From Clostridium tetanomorphum (GTDB lineage: Bacteria; Bacillota; Clostridia; Clostridiales; Clostridiaceae), in NCBI RefSeq assembly GCF_017873215.1, contig NZ_JAGGKA010000005.1:124001-188000 (forward strand): 64,000 nt of DNA, given 5' to 3'. The first letter of the stretch is position 1. Each line of letters starts with the position of its first letter. The notes under the pieces were generated by a model. It was not told where the DNA came from and searched no databases. It was given only the letters and a program-made list of their open reading frames with translations. Made by a program: the position numbers and the translations under genes. Shown here piece by piece: positions 54,813 through 64,000 of the stretch.

Positions 54813-56210
54813 TCAAACTTTAACCAAATACTTTTTCATTATTCTAACTGCTTTATCTGGAAGATCTTCTGCTAGAAGCCCCATTGCAGATAATATATAT
54901 GTTTTATCTATATAATATTCTGGATGCTGTGGTTTCAAATGAGTAGCATCGGCCATATCAAATGACCCTGCTTTTAGTATTTCACCTGGATTCTTACTAT
55001 GAACTAGTACTCCTCCAGTTCCTATTACACACTTTACGTTTAACAAGTCTTTACCTATCTGACTATATATGACTCCCATAGGAGTATACATACTTTCTAT
55101 AACTCCTACATGTCTTTCCATAGCCATATCAGTTGCAACCTTAGCCATAGCTTCATCAAACTTAATTTCTTCTTCTGTCTCGGGTACCATTTTTATATGT
55201 TCAGCTCTATATTTACAACAAGCTTCTACATCTACAGTATTATCACATAGATATTTTTGAAGTTTTCTTGTTCCTGATGCCTCCCATAAGGAAATGGCAG
55301 AATATCTCATTCCTAGGTCGCCTTCAACAGTTCTTTTTGCAAAAGGTTCTTCAAGCCCTCTTAATGTAACTCCTGGCTTAGATGGCTCGCCATCTGCAAG
55401 TGAGTGTACATCTGTAGTAGCACCACCAATATCTACTACTATTAAATCGCCAATACCATCTTCTTTATCGGTTCCTTCTGCTAATACTCTAGCTGCCTTT
55501 AAAACTGCTGCTGGAGTAGGCATAAGTATTCCATTAATAAAGCTTTCAGCATTTGACATTCCTTTTGCTTCTACAATTTTTTTCATAAATATTTGTCTTA
55601 TTTCTTCTCTTGCAGGTTCTACATTTAATGTATTTAACTTGGGCATTACATTTTCAGTAACTCTATAAAATATACCTGCTTTATCAAATATTTCTGATAC
55701 TTCATCACTAACTACTTTATTTCCTGCTACAACTATTGGAAGTTTAACTCCATGCTCAGCTAGCATTTTTGCATTATGAATCATACATTCTTTATTTCCA
55801 CCATCTGTACCACCTGCTAAAAGTATTATGTCCAAGTTAGAATTTTTTATTTCTTCAACTTCTTTATTAGTCAAATCGTAACTATATACATTTAGTACCC
55901 TAGCTCCTGCTCCAAGAGCAGCTCTCTTTGCAGCTTCTGCTGTAAGTTCTGGTACAAGACCGATGGCTATCATCTTTAGTCCACCTGCTGCAGATGAACA
56001 TGCTAACTTTTTAACAAAATTCACTTCTTTTCCTTCTAACTGTTCAGTAAGCTTTTCGTAGGCTTTGTTAAACCCTACCATTATATCGCTTTCTATAGTT
56101 GTTATATCTTTTGCTGTAGCTAATATCCCTTCATTTTCTATATCTACTGCAGTAAGTTTTGTATAGGTGCTACCAAAATCTAAAAGTAAATAAGCATCCA
56201 CCTTAATCAA
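54813..56210 (-). CDS. mutL: MutL, glutamate mutase-associated ASKHA ATPase
   Basis: The 465 residues are of the actin/Hsp70/sugar-kinase fold, with LLLDFGSTYTKLTAVD at the N-terminus (phosphate 1), LIVVDIGGATTDVHS near 260 (phosphate 2) and VIGTGGVLVHS near 395 (adenosine). It is always found between mutS and mutE and is thought to be a reactivating chaperone that exchanges damaged B12. This role is inferred in the literature from fold and context. It is unrelated to the mismatch-repair MutL. Confidence 0.95.
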   Translation of the reverse strand: MIKVDAYLLLDFGSTYTKLTAVDIENEGILATAKDITTIESDIMVGFNKAYEKLTEQLEGKEVNFVKKLACSSAAGGLKMIAIGLVPELTAEAAKRAALGAGARVLNVYSYDLTNKEVEEIKNSNLDIILLAGGTDGGNKECMIHNAKMLAEHGVKLPIVVAGNKVVSDEVSEIFDKAGIFYRVTENVMPKLNTLNVEPAREEIRQIFMKKIVEAKGMSNAESFINGILMPTPAAVLKAARVLAEGTDKEDGIGDLIVVDIGGATTDVHSLADGEPSKPGVTLRGLEEPFAKRTVEGDLGMRYSAISLWEASGTRKLQKYLCDNTVDVEACCKYRAEHIKMVPETEEEIKFDEAMAKVATDMAMERHVGVIESMYTPMGVIYSQIGKDLLNVKCVIGTGGVLVHSKNPGEILKAGSFDMADATHLKPQHPEYYIDKTYILSAMGLLAEDLPDKAVRIMKKYLVKV

Positions 56211-56246
56211 CTCCTAATTTAGGCAATACAGTAGCCTTTAGTTAAA

Positions 56247-56660
56247 TTATTCTACTCCTAAAACTTCTTTCATATCAGCTATTGTTGTTTCTGGAGATGT
56301 TCCTGGTGGATATACTCTATCAAATCCCATTGCTTTAAATCTCTGTTCAACATCTGGCCAGTTTTGTTTACCAACAACAATGTTTCCGCCAACAAATAAT
56401 TTTATTCCTTTAAGTCCTGCTTCATCACACTTTTCTCTTAATCCTTTACAGTCAATTTCTCCCTGTCCATATAATGAAGAAACACATATAAGGTCTGCTT
56501 TAGTTTCTATAGCTGCATTTATAAAATCTTCCTGTGATGATAAAACTCCTATGTTAACAACATTGAAGCCTGCATTTGTAAATGAGTGGTCTAATATTTT
56601 GTTACCAACTGCATGACAGTCTGAACCAATAACTCCAAGAACAATAGTCTTTTTCTCCAT
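56247..56660 (-). CDS. mutS: Glutamate mutase sigma subunit (B12-binding)
   Basis: The 137 residues form a B12-binding Rossmann-like domain with the base-off/His-on motif D14-x-H16-x-x-G19 (SDCHAVG). The H16 side chain coordinates cobalt. Later [13 protein letters not shown] and [11 protein letters not shown] complete the pocket. It joins MutE to form the active enzyme. GGAGG precedes the ATG. Also named glmS in some databases, which clashes with the aminotransferase gene of this window. Confidence 0.98.
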   Translation of the reverse strand: MEKKTIVLGVIGSDCHAVGNKILDHSFTNAGFNVVNIGVLSSQEDFINAAIETKADLICVSSLYGQGEIDCKGLREKCDEAGLKGIKLFVGGNIVVGKQNWPDVEQRFKAMGFDRVYPPGTSPETTIADMKEVLGVE

Positions 56661-56715
56661 TTATAAAACCTCCTAGATAATTTATATATATATAATTTAT
56701 ATATTTATCATAAAT

Positions 56716-57699
56716 TTATTTTGAATATTTAATCTCCAACAATTTAGACTTTAGAGCTTTTACAGAACCATCATCTAAACTGTAAAGAAAATTTATAATT
56801 TGTCTTCTACCATTATTAATCTCATAAAGTTCTTTATATCTTCCTGGTGATGTTATGATTACATCAGAATTTTCTATTACTTCCATTAACTCTTCTCTAT
56901 CTGAAGAATTGGTATAGGTAATAATTATATTTCCTAATCCAGCACTCTCTAATGCATCCCTTACTTTAAATTTAAATTCTTCTGATATACAGATGAAAGA
57001 AAATCTAGTTTCCATGGGAAATCTAGCAATTTTTACTATGGTCTCTAAATCCGGTGTAATTGCAACACCTAATACTTTTTTATTATAACTTCTTGTTAAC
57101 CTTCTTACTTCATTTACATGATTAAAGGTTGTTATTATTATTTGAGACCTTTGAACTGCTTCCCTTATATCCATACTCATAGATTTTAAATCGTTTACCG
57201 TCATAGGTATAAAATCTATATTAGTTCTTTCCCTTAGCTGAGCTGCAAAAATCTTAGATTGTTCTATATTACATTCTATATAGACACCACTTATTTCATT
57301 AATTAATTTTCTTTTTTCTTCAATTCTTTCTGTAACAATTTCTAAAAATTCATCTGCATCTATACCTGTTTCTATAGCTTCTTCAAAAGCCAAGTCTACA
57401 AATTTCTTAATTTTATCCTTTATATCTTCATCTTTCCACAACTTAACTTCTTCAGCTACAAAAGTACCTCTCCCTTGATAAGATTTAAGCACTCCCTCTT
57501 GTTCAAGTTCCCGATAAGCCATACTCACTGTATTTCTGCTTACCTGAAGCTTTTCTGATAATTCTCTTTCTGTCAGCATTTTAAATCCTACTTTGAGAGA
57601 TCCATCTTTGATTAGGTCCATTATTTGTTTTTTCACCTGTAAATATAAAGGTACTTTATTTCCCTTATCTATTACGATATGAATATGAATCACTCCCAA
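56716..57699 (-). CDS. GntR-family regulator of the glutamate fermentation operon
   Basis: A GntR winged helix covers about residues 12-82 (VPLYLQVKKQIMDLI, LTERELSEKLQVSRNTVSMAYRELEQEGVL, YQGRGTFV). The C-terminal 240 residues are of an unusual sensing type with two Rossmann-like halves, probably binding a pathway compound. The start codon is uncertain: the frame opens with TTG at 57,699 but GGGAG follows it, and no in-frame ATG occurs near, so a rare start such as ATT or GTG is possible. It is the first gene of the operon, 55 bases before mutS. Confidence 0.85.
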   Translation of the reverse strand: MGVIHIHIVIDKGNKVPLYLQVKKQIMDLIKDGSLKVGFKMLTERELSEKLQVSRNTVSMAYRELEQEGVLKSYQGRGTFVAEEVKLWKDEDIKDKIKKFVDLAFEEAIETGIDADEFLEIVTERIEEKRKLINEISGVYIECNIEQSKIFAAQLRERTNIDFIPMTVNDLKSMSMDIREAVQRSQIIITTFNHVNEVRRLTRSYNKKVLGVAITPDLETIVKIARFPMETRFSFICISEEFKFKVRDALESAGLGNIIITYTNSSDREELMEVIENSDVIITSPGRYKELYEINNGRRQIINFLYSLDDGSVKALKSKLLEIKYSK

Positions 57700-57719
57700 A
57701 GCTAAAAAGCTAAATTGAC

Positions 57720-57737
57720 TAATGGACTAATCCATTA
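57720..57737. promoter_or_regulatory. Palindromic operator of the GntR-type regulator
   Basis: TAATGG and CCATTA arms flank a 6-base centre. It sits at about +3 to +20 of the promoter just upstream, well placed for repression by the GntR protein. That this protein binds it is inferred. Confidence 0.6.
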
Positions 57738-57746
57738 ACCAAATTA

Positions 57747-57775
57747 ATAATATCATAACCTATTTATAACATCAA
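57747..57775 (-). promoter_or_regulatory. Promoter of the gntR-mut-mal operon
   Basis: TTGATG and TATTAT boxes are separated by 17 bases on the minus strand, directly ahead of the palindromic operator. Confidence 0.65.
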
Positions 57776-57884
57776 TATCTTTTTTAAAAAAATAAAATTT
57801 TTTTAAGTTTTTGTCATTTTATATATAAAATCATCATCATATTAGGGTTTTTGGCCTATAATTATTAAATTTATAACATGTCTT

Positions 57885-58583
57885 TTATTTATTGTCAAAA
57901 TATTGATTAATGGATGTAGCTATAATGTTTGCTATATCCTCTTGATATTTACTATCTTTTAATTTCCTCTCTTCATTTGGATTTGACAAAAAACCACATT
58001 CTACTATAACAGAAGGTATATCATCTTCACTTCTTAATATCTTATAATCATTTTTTGCAGGTTTTTCCGCTCTTTTATTAGTTTCATCTAAATTTAATTT
58101 AAAATTAGATTGAATTAATGAAGCTAATTTCTTACTATTATCATTACTTGAATACCAAACCTGCGCACCATAATACTTACTTTCTGGAAACATATTTAAA
58201 TGTATACTTATAAAAGCATCACAATTGCTATTTTGTTTCATTTTACATCTATTATTTAAATCTTCTCTTTTTTTATCCCTTATCCTACCCTTATCACTAT
58301 ATAGTCCCTTATCTTCTTCTCTAGTCATAATAACCTTATATTCATTCTTCTCTAATTCATCTCTTAATTTTAAGCTTATACTCAAGTTTATATCTTTTTC
58401 CACAGTTCCATTTTTAGATACCGCTCCTCCATCAATTCCTCCATGTCCTGGATCTATCAATATAATTTTTTTATCTATATTACTATTTTTTTTTGAATAC
58501 ACTAACTTATATCCATTTGTAAATAACAGTACTCCTAAAATTATAAACATCAATATACTTAAAATTCTTTTCTTATTCATCAT
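57885..58583 (-). CDS. cwlD: N-acetylmuramoyl-L-alanine amidase CwlD
   Basis: The protein has 232 residues: one N-terminal membrane helix or signal (about 9-26) and an Amidase_3 domain with zinc ligands in DPGHGG (His), SIHLN (His) and the catalytic VECGFLSNP glutamate. CwlD starts the making of muramic-delta-lactam in the spore cortex, which marks it for germination enzymes. The start is one of three tandem codons TTG-ATG-ATG after GGAGGAG. It stands between the glutamate operon and rpsI as in other Clostridia. Confidence 0.92.
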   Translation of the reverse strand: MMNKKRILSILMFIILGVLLFTNGYKLVYSKKNSNIDKKIILIDPGHGGIDGGAVSKNGTVEKDINLSISLKLRDELEKNEYKVIMTREEDKGLYSDKGRIRDKKREDLNNRCKMKQNSNCDAFISIHLNMFPESKYYGAQVWYSSNDNSKKLASLIQSNFKLNLDETNKRAEKPAKNDYKILRSEDDIPSVIVECGFLSNPNEERKLKDSKYQEDIANIIATSINQYFDNK

Positions 58584-58659
58584 CAATTTTTATATCTCCT
58601 CCTTTCAGAATATATTCTTCTCAATAAAAAGTATTTTTATGTTTAAAAATTTCAATAAA

Positions 58660-58684
58660 AAAAGAGAGGTAATTCCTCTCTTTT
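58660..58684 (-). terminator. Terminator of the rplM-rpsI operon
   Basis: AAAAGAGAGG pairs with CCTCTCTTTT and is followed by T7 on the minus strand, 3 bases from the rpsI stop. Confidence 0.85.
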
Positions 58685-58687
58685 CCA

Positions 58688-59080
58688 TTATCTCTTTGAG
58701 AACTGTGGAGCTCTTCTTGCCTTTTTAAGACCATATTTCTTTCTTTCTTTCATTCTTGGATCTCTAGTTAAGAATCCAGCTTTCTTCAATTCAGGTCTTA
58801 AGCTTTCATCAGCTTTAAGTAACGCTCTTGATATTCCATGTCTTATAGCTCCTGCCTGACCTGTAAATCCACCACCATGAACATTTACTAGAACATCAAA
58901 TTTTTCTTTTGTTCCTGTTAATACTAATGGCTGATTTACAATAACTCTTAAAGTCTCTAATCCAAAATAGTTTTCTATATCTCTTTTATTTACTAATACT
59001 TTTCCTTCACCTGGTACAAGTCTTACTCTTGCAATAGCCTTTTTTCTTCTACCAGTTCCAAAATATTGAACTTTTGCCAT
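58688..59080 (-). CDS. rpsI: 30S ribosomal protein S9
   Basis: The protein has 130 residues with the family start [16 protein letters not shown], middle [19 protein letters not shown] and the basic end [12 protein letters not shown] whose last Arg reaches the P-site tRNA. It is the second gene of the rplM operon, 30 bases after it. Confidence 0.99.
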   Translation of the reverse strand: MAKVQYFGTGRRKKAIARVRLVPGEGKVLVNKRDIENYFGLETLRVIVNQPLVLTGTKEKFDVLVNVHGGGFTGQAGAIRHGISRALLKADESLRPELKKAGFLTRDPRMKERKKYGLKKARRAPQFSKR

Positions 59081-59110
59081 TTTTATTCCTCCTTCTCCCT
59101 GCTCTATCTA

Positions 59111-59545
59111 CTAGAATCTTAATTCTAATACTTCAGGCTTTTGAGCTTCATGATTATGTTCTGAACCTCTATATACTTTTAACTTTTTAAGCATCTGTCT
59201 TCCAAGTACTCCTTTTGGAAGCATTCTTCTTACAGCTTCTTCGAAAACAAATTCTGGCTTCTTAGCTAAAGCTTCTCTGTAAGGAGTTTCCTTTAATCCA
59301 CCTGGATATAATGAATGGTGTCTTAACATTTTTTGATCTAATTTCTTACCAGTTAAAGCTACTTTTTCAGCATTTATAACTATAACATAGTCTCCTGTAT
59401 CTACATGTGGTGTAAATACTGGCTTATTTTTTCCTCTTAATATTGATGCAACCTGACTTGCTACTCTTCCTAATGACTTTCCATTAGCGTCAACTACATA
59501 CCATTTTCTCTCTACTTCTTGTGGTTTTGCAATGTATGATTTCAT
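59111..59545 (-). CDS. rplM: 50S ribosomal protein L13
   Basis: The protein has 144 residues with [17 protein letters not shown], the [12 protein letters not shown] strand and [18 protein letters not shown]; it is an early 23S rRNA binder. Its operon has a near-perfect promoter and a leader hairpin that may serve autoregulation. Confidence 0.99.
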   Translation of the reverse strand: MKSYIAKPQEVERKWYVVDANGKSLGRVASQVASILRGKNKPVFTPHVDTGDYVIVINAEKVALTGKKLDQKMLRHHSLYPGGLKETPYREALAKKPEFVFEEAVRRMLPKGVLGRQMLKKLKVYRGSEHNHEAQKPEVLELRF

Positions 59546-59590
59546 CTTTTTCCCTCCTTGAACTATTACATAAAAACTTTCGTTCTATAT

Positions 59591-59616
59591 AAAGATCCGG
59601 GGCTAGTGGATCTTTT
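59591..59616 (-). promoter_or_regulatory. Leader hairpin before rplM (possible L13 leader)
   Basis: AAAGATCC pairs with GGATCTTT over a 9-base loop in the 5' leader, some 20 bases after the predicted start point. Firmicutes often carry an L13-binding leader here; the family match is not proven. It could alternatively be the truA terminator. Confidence 0.5.
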
Positions 59617-59640
59617 ATACCTTAAAATACAAACATTTAT

Positions 59641-59669
59641 ATTATAATACAAGCAGCCTGGCGTGTCAA
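59641..59669 (-). promoter_or_regulatory. Consensus sigma-A promoter of rplM-rpsI
   Basis: TTGACA, exactly 17 bases, then TATAAT: both boxes are perfect. Confidence 0.9.
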
Positions 59670-59681
59670 TGAATTTTATGC

Positions 59682-60422
59682 TTAATAAAATACTTTATCT
59701 AAGTATAAGCCCATAGGTGGAACACAAGGTCCTGCTTTTTTTCTATCTTTAGATTCTAATATGGCAACAATATCATCTGACTCTCGTTTCCCAATTCCTA
59801 CTTCTATTAAAGTTCCAACAATTATTCTAACCATATTATATAAAAATCCATCTCCTGAAACTGCAAATATTAATAAATCATCTTTTCTATATATTTCTGT
59901 ATCTATTATAGTTCTTATTGAAGACTGTACATTGCTGCCAGAACTTTTAAATGCAGAAAAGTCATGTCTTCCAATAAAATACTTTGAAGCCTTATACATC
60001 CTATCTATATCTAAACTCTTCTTAATATGATAAGAATAATTTCTTAATATAGGAGATGCATTCTCTCTATTTAAAATTTTATATATGTATCTCTTTCCTA
60101 TACAACTATATCTAGAATGAAAGTCTAGATCTACTTCTTTTGAATCCAAAATTACTATATCTTCTGGTAATAAATTATTGATTGCATATTTGAACTTTTC
60201 ACTAGGTATTCTGCTGTTAGTTTTAAAATTAGCTACAAATCCTTTAGCATGAACTCCAGCATCAGTTCTACTACAACCTATTATCTCAGTATTTTCTTCT
60301 ATAATATTGCTTATAGAATTTTCAATAGTTCCCTGTATAGTTTTTATATTTTCCATCTTCTGTTTTTGCCATCCAGAATAGTTTGTTCCATCATATTCTA
60401 TTAATAGTTTAATATTTTTCAT
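59682..60422 (-). CDS. truA: tRNA pseudouridine synthase A
   Basis: The protein has 246 residues; the catalytic aspartate lies in GCSRTDAGVHA (near residue 52). It converts uridines 38-40 of the tRNA anticodon arm to pseudouridine. It touches the ecfT stop by one base, so it is made together with the transporter. Confidence 0.97.
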   Translation of the reverse strand: MKNIKLLIEYDGTNYSGWQKQKMENIKTIQGTIENSISNIIEENTEIIGCSRTDAGVHAKGFVANFKTNSRIPSEKFKYAINNLLPEDIVILDSKEVDLDFHSRYSCIGKRYIYKILNRENASPILRNYSYHIKKSLDIDRMYKASKYFIGRHDFSAFKSSGSNVQSSIRTIIDTEIYRKDDLLIFAVSGDGFLYNMVRIIVGTLIEVGIGKRESDDIVAILESKDRKKAGPCVPPMGLYLDKVFY

Positions 60423-61222
60423 TATATATATCTACTCCATACAGATAAACCTACTACTAATACTATAATTAATGAAGCAATAAAATCTTTACTGGTAAGC
60501 TTAAGCTGCTTCATTCTTGTTCTACCTTCTCCTCCTCTATAGCATCTTGCTTCCATAGCCATAGACAATTCATCCGCTCTTCTAAATGAACTTATGAACA
60601 AAGGAACAAGTAATGGTATTAAGCTCTTTGCTCTTTGTAAAATGTTACCAGATTCAAAATCAGCTCCTCTTGCCATTTGTGCTTTCATGATTTTGTCCGT
60701 TTCATCCATTAATGTAGGGATAAATCTTAAAGCTATTGTCATCATCATAGCTAATTCATGAGCTGGCACTCCTATTTTTTTTAATGGATTCAATAATTTT
60801 TCTATACCATCTGTAAGTTCTATAGGTGAAGTAGTTAAAGTAAGAAGTGAAGTACCGATAATTAAAAATATCAATCTTATAACCATAAATAAAGCTAATT
60901 TTAATCCTTCTTCATATATGGTAATAAATCTCCATGTATATACTATCTCCCCTCCACTAGTCATAAATATATTTAATATAGCTGTAATTATTATTAATAT
61001 AAATATTGGTTTAAGGCCTCTATAAATGAATTTAAATGGAACTTTTGATACTATTATAGCAACTAATGTAAATATTATTATAAATATATATCCTATAAAG
61101 TTATTAATTATAAATAAATCTATAATATATATTAAAGATATTAATATTTTTATTCTTGGGTCAAGTTTATGTACAAAAGAATCACCAGGTATATATTGTC
61201 CTAAAGTAATATCTTTGATCAT
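60422..61222 (-). CDS. ecfT: ECF transporter transmembrane component
   Basis: The 266 residues contain five to six membrane helices, the DPRIKI start of the family and two cytoplasmic coupling motifs ending in ARG (MARGADF near 185) and RCYRGGEGRT (near 231). It links the two ATPases to various vitamin-binding S components encoded elsewhere. Confidence 0.95.
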   Translation of the reverse strand: MIKDITLGQYIPGDSFVHKLDPRIKILISLIYIIDLFIINNFIGYIFIIIFTLVAIIVSKVPFKFIYRGLKPIFILIIITAILNIFMTSGGEIVYTWRFITIYEEGLKLALFMVIRLIFLIIGTSLLTLTTSPIELTDGIEKLLNPLKKIGVPAHELAMMMTIALRFIPTLMDETDKIMKAQMARGADFESGNILQRAKSLIPLLVPLFISSFRRADELSMAMEARCYRGGEGRTRMKQLKLTSKDFIASLIIVLVVGLSVWSRYI

Positions 61223-61255
61223 TTATATGCTCTCCTAACAATATTCTTTCAACTT

Positions 61256-62116
61256 TTACATAGGCTGCTTCCTTAATATTCTCAGTAACTCTTGCTTAGC
61301 TTGTTCTATAGTAAATATATCTTCAGATATATTAAAACCTTTCTCTCTTAATTTTTTCACTAAATATGTTACTTGCGGTACAGCTAACCCAACATTCTCA
61401 AGAGTATCTATCTCTTTAAATATTTTTGATGGCTTACCATCTAATATACATTTTCCCTTATGCATTACAAGTATTCTAGAAGCTAACTTAGCTACATCTT
61501 CCATGCTATGAGAAACAAGTATAATAGTCATATTATATTCTTTATGAAGATCTGCTATATTTCCTAATATATCATCTCTACCTCTTGGATCTAATCCTGC
61601 AGTAGGTTCATCCAATATTAATACTTTTGGTTCCATGGCTACTACACCAGCAATAGCTACTCTTCTTTTTTGTCCACCACTTAATTCAAATGGTGATTTA
61701 TCCTTATATGTATCATAATCCAATCCAACAATTTTCATAGCTCTTTTGATTTTAGATGATATTTCTTCTTCACTCAATCCTAAGTTTCTAGGACCAAAAG
61801 CAATATCTTTTTCAATAGTTTCCTCAAATAGTTGGTATTCTGGATATTGAAAAACCAAACCTACTTTCTTTCTTATAGTAGTTAATTTTACATTTTTGCT
61901 AGTTATATCAACATCATCAACTATAATTTTTCCTGAGTCTGGCTTGAGAAGTCCATTTACATGCTGTATAAGAGTAGACTTTCCTGAACCTGTATGACCT
62001 ATTAATGCAACAAATTCTCCATCTTTTATTTCTAAAGTAACATTATCTATGGCTTTTTTTTCGAAAGGTGTTCCTTTCATATAAATATGAGTTAAATTTT
62101 CTATTTTAATTGACAT
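61256..62116 (-). CDS. ecfA2: ECF transporter ATPase (second copy)
   Basis: ABC ATPase, 286 residues: Walker [11 protein letters not shown]-loop FQYPEYQLF, signature LSGGQ, Walker [14 protein letters not shown]. It pairs with EcfA1 to power vitamin uptake through EcfT. It overlaps ecfA1 by 16 bases. Confidence 0.96.
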   Translation of the reverse strand: MSIKIENLTHIYMKGTPFEKKAIDNVTLEIKDGEFVALIGHTGSGKSTLIQHVNGLLKPDSGKIIVDDVDITSKNVKLTTIRKKVGLVFQYPEYQLFEETIEKDIAFGPRNLGLSEEEISSKIKRAMKIVGLDYDTYKDKSPFELSGGQKRRVAIAGVVAMEPKVLILDEPTAGLDPRGRDDILGNIADLHKEYNMTIILVSHSMEDVAKLASRILVMHKGKCILDGKPSKIFKEIDTLENVGLAVPQVTYLVKKLREKGFNISEDIFTIEQAKQELLRILRKQPM

Positions 62117-62946
62117 AATCCATTCACCATCTCATCAATAGTTAATATATCTGAAGTTATATCCAATCCCTCTTTTTGTAATTCATAAGCTAATTCAGTT
62201 ACCTGTGGTACATCAAGGCCTATTTTTTTCATAGTTCCTACGTTACTAAATATTTCTCTTGGTGATCCTTCAATAATAAGCTTTCCTGAATCCATTACTA
62301 CAATTCTATCTGCTTCAACTGCTTCTTCCATATAATGTGTAATTAGTACTATAGTAATACCATACTTTTTATTTAATTCTTTTATTGTTTTTATTACTTC
62401 TTTTCTTCCTGATGGATCCAACATAGCTGTAGGCTCATCAAAAACAATACATTCTGGTCTCATAGCTAGAACTCCAGCTATAGCCACTCTTTGTTTTTGC
62501 CCACCAGATAATAAATGAGGTGCGTGTTTTCTATATTCATACATATTTACTCTTTTTAAAGAGTCATCAACTCTTCTTCTTATTTCAGTTGGTTCTATTC
62601 CAAGATTTTCTGGTCCAAAAGCAACATCTTCTTCAACTATAGTTGCCACAATTTGGTTATCTGGGTTCTGAAAAACCATTCCTGATTTATTTCTAATATC
62701 CCATAAATGTTCTTCAAGTGAAGTATCCATTCCGTCTACAAAAACTTTTCCATCTGTAGGAACTAAAAGTGCATTCATATGCTTTGCTAAAGTTGATTTA
62801 CCTGAACCATTTCTTCCTAAAACTACAACAAATTCACCTTTATTTATACTTATTGTCATATTATCTATAGCTATTCTGAAGTTGCTTTCGCTGTTATCTT
62901 CATATTTATACACTACATTCCTACATTCAATCATTTTCTCATTCAT
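62101..62946 (-). CDS. ecfA1: ECF transporter ATPase (first copy)
   Basis: ABC ATPase, 281 residues: Walker [11 protein letters not shown]-loop FQNPDNQIV, signature LSGGQ, Walker [14 protein letters not shown]. First gene of the energy-coupling module after rplQ. Such modules serve several S components, including one for cobalamin in some species, which would suit the B12-dependent mutase of this organism (inference). Confidence 0.96.
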   Translation of the reverse strand: MNEKMIECRNVVYKYEDNSESNFRIAIDNMTISINKGEFVVVLGRNGSGKSTLAKHMNALLVPTDGKVFVDGMDTSLEEHLWDIRNKSGMVFQNPDNQIVATIVEEDVAFGPENLGIEPTEIRRRVDDSLKRVNMYEYRKHAPHLLSGGQKQRVAIAGVLAMRPECIVFDEPTAMLDPSGRKEVIKTIKELNKKYGITIVLITHYMEEAVEADRIVVMDSGKLIIEGSPREIFSNVGTMKKIGLDVPQVTELAYELQKEGLDITSDILTIDEMVNGLCQLK

Positions 62947-62982
62947 TTAAACACCTCTTAATGATTGACAGTATATTAAAAT

Positions 62983-63013
62983 GGGGACTAAGCTATGTCT
63001 CTACTTAATCCCC
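62983..63013 (-). terminator. Terminator after rplQ
   Basis: GGGGACTAAG pairs with CTTAATCCCC (one mismatch), and the minus strand continues ATTTTAAT. Confidence 0.6.
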
Positions 63014-63020
63014 TAAGCTA

Positions 63021-63362
63021 CTAAACTAATTCTAATATAACCATTTCTGCTCCATCGCCTCTTCTTGGACCAACTTTATACATTCTAGTGTATCCACCAT
63101 TTCTTTCAGCGTATTTAGGAGCTATGTTTTCGAATAAATTCTTAACTACTTCTTCTTCTGTTACAAATGCAAGTACCTGTCTTCTTGCATGTAAGTCTCC
63201 TCTTTTTCCAAGAGTTATCATTTTTTCAGCTAAGTTTTTAGTTTCTTTTGCTCTTGTTACAGTAGTTTCTATTTTACCATTCTTTAAGAAACTAGTAACT
63301 AGACTTCTAAGCATTGCTCTTCTTTGGTCTGTTGGACGACCTAACTTACGATATCCTGCCAT
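63021..63362 (-). CDS. rplQ: 50S ribosomal protein L17
   Basis: The protein has 113 residues with the invariant start [20 protein letters not shown] and [15 protein letters not shown] near the end. It follows rpoA as in almost all Firmicutes. Confidence 0.99.
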   Translation of the reverse strand: MAGYRKLGRPTDQRRAMLRSLVTSFLKNGKIETTVTRAKETKNLAEKMITLGKRGDLHARRQVLAFVTEEEVVKNLFENIAPKYAERNGGYTRMYKVGPRRGDGAEMVILELV

Positions 63363-63407
63363 GTCTATATACCTCCTTACATTCCATCTAGTGTTTTATC
63401 CTATAAA

Positions 63408-64000
63408 CTACTCTTCACTCTGCTTTAAGCCCAATGATAAAGCTGCAAGCTTTTGTTCAACTTCTTCAAGAGATTTTTTCCCTAGATTTCTTACTTTCAT
63501 CATATCATCCATAGTTCTTTCAGTTAATTCTTGTACTGTATTTATACCAGCCCTCTTTAAGCAGTTATAACTTCTAACTGAAAGGTCAAGTTCTTCAATA
63601 GTCATTTCTAGAACTTTTTCTTTCTTATCTTCCTCTTTTTCAACCATGATTTCTACATTATTTGCATGATCTGTTAAAGTCATAAATAACTTGAAGTGTT
63701 CTATCAATATTTTTGCTGATAAACTTACTGCTTCATCAGGCATTATTGTTCCATTGGTCCATACTTCAAGAGTTAATTTATCATAGTCTGTAATCTGTCC
63801 CACTCTTGTATTTTCTACAGTAAAGTTAACCCTTTTTACAGGAGTATAAATAGAATCTACAGGGATAGTTCCTATTGGCATACCTTCTACTTTATTTCTA
63901 TTCTGTGATACATAGCCTCTACCTCTATTTACCACCATTTCTATATAAAGTTTTCCATCATCATCTAAGGTTGCTATATGTAAGTCTTTATTTATAACTT
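63408..64000 (-). CDS. rpoA: RNA polymerase alpha subunit, N-terminal part beyond the window
   Basis: The frame is open to the window edge (upstream codons read [18 protein letters not shown]), so the 176-residue piece starting at MVVNRG is not a true start. Visible are the end of the assembly domain, the linker (about 50 acidic and basic residues) and the whole C-terminal domain with the [15 protein letters not shown] and [12 protein letters not shown] segments that contact promoter UP elements and activators. Confidence 0.98.
   Translation of the reverse strand, partial: VINKDLHIATLDDDGKLYIEMVVNRGRGYVSQNRNKVEGMPIGTIPVDSIYTPVKRVNFTVENTRVGQITDYDKLTLEVWTNGTIMPDEAVSLSAKILIEHFKLFMTLTDHANNVEIMVEKEEDKKEKVLEMTIEELDLSVRSYNCLKRAGINTVQELTERTMDDMMKVRNLGKKSLEEVEQKLAALSLGLKQSEE

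Noticed and set aside
57776-57884. Cobalamin riboswitch before the B12-dependent mutase operon
   Set aside because: The leader is short and A/T-rich and lacks a B12 box or other aptamer core.

Overview
The window is low-GC, strongly clostridial DNA. The right half carries a complete methylaspartate pathway of glutamate fermentation: glutamate mutase S, L and E, methylaspartate ammonia-lyase, a two-subunit mesaconase, and citramalate lyase with its maturation genes. It also carries butyrate kinase and phosphotransbutyrylase, c-di-AMP synthesis, and an rpoA-to-rpsI ribosomal cluster. The 413-residue methylaspartate ammonia-lyase and 137-residue MutS look the same as the C. tetanomorphum proteins I remember. 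C. tetanomorphum or a close relative (C. cochlearium, C. tetani) is therefore the likeliest host, from memory and without a search.

Bases 1 to about 28,750 are an accessory island inserted just downstream of glmS, the classic attTn7 site. A Tn7-like right end (three transposase-type sites at exact 20-bp spacing, tip TGT) lies 24 bp beyond the glmS stop codon. A second, gene-less element of about 490 bp with both Tn7-like ends sits beside it. No tns genes are in the window; they would have to lie to the left or be lost.

The island has two parts. Bases 1-13,964 are one tightly coupled minus-strand operon of at least ten genes with a good promoter at 14,011-14,039. It encodes two full HsdS-like specificity proteins, a small winged-helix protein, an HsdM-like adenine methylase, two unknown 351-residue proteins, a 1350-residue P-loop ATPase, an unknown 267-residue protein, a possible NurA-like nuclease, and an acidic protein cut by the window edge. 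There is no HsdR translocase and no PglZ, BrxL or DISARM gene in view, so this is the best candidate for an undescribed methylation-linked defence system. Bases 14,400-27,700 hold plasmid-like genes (CHC2/TOPRIM primase, ParM/ParR partition pair), a MORN protein, a four-helix-bundle protein beside an SprT-like protease, a DUF4268 nuclease-like protein, a PD-(D/E)XK protein with an overlapping partner, a DUF6438 protein and several small unknowns.

Bases 28,775-38,573 hold glmS with its self-cleaving ribozyme (whose P1 helix carries an unusual duplicated insert), glmM, buk, ptb, a FAD-dependent dehydrogenase, cdaR and cdaA. At 38,743-41,743 are a membrane-anchored protein, a c-di-AMP riboswitch in front of a SleB/CwlJ-type hydrolase, a ferredoxin-type flavin thioredoxin reductase and thioredoxin. 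At 41,843-44,765 are a TPR membrane protein and an ECF sigma/anti-sigma pair. At 44,910-57,699 is the glutamate fermentation cluster, headed by a GntR-type regulator with its own promoter and operator. At 57,885-64,000 are cwlD, rpsI, rplM, truA, the ECF transporter genes ecfT-ecfA2-ecfA1, rplQ and the 3' part of rpoA.

The genes fit together as follows. Glutamate goes to methylaspartate, mesaconate and citramalate, then to acetate and pyruvate. The pyruvate-derived acyl-CoA can leave as butyrate through ptb and buk with ATP gain. GlmS and GlmM feed wall precursor synthesis, and CdaA/CdaR set the c-di-AMP level that the nearby riboswitch can read out on a wall hydrolase.
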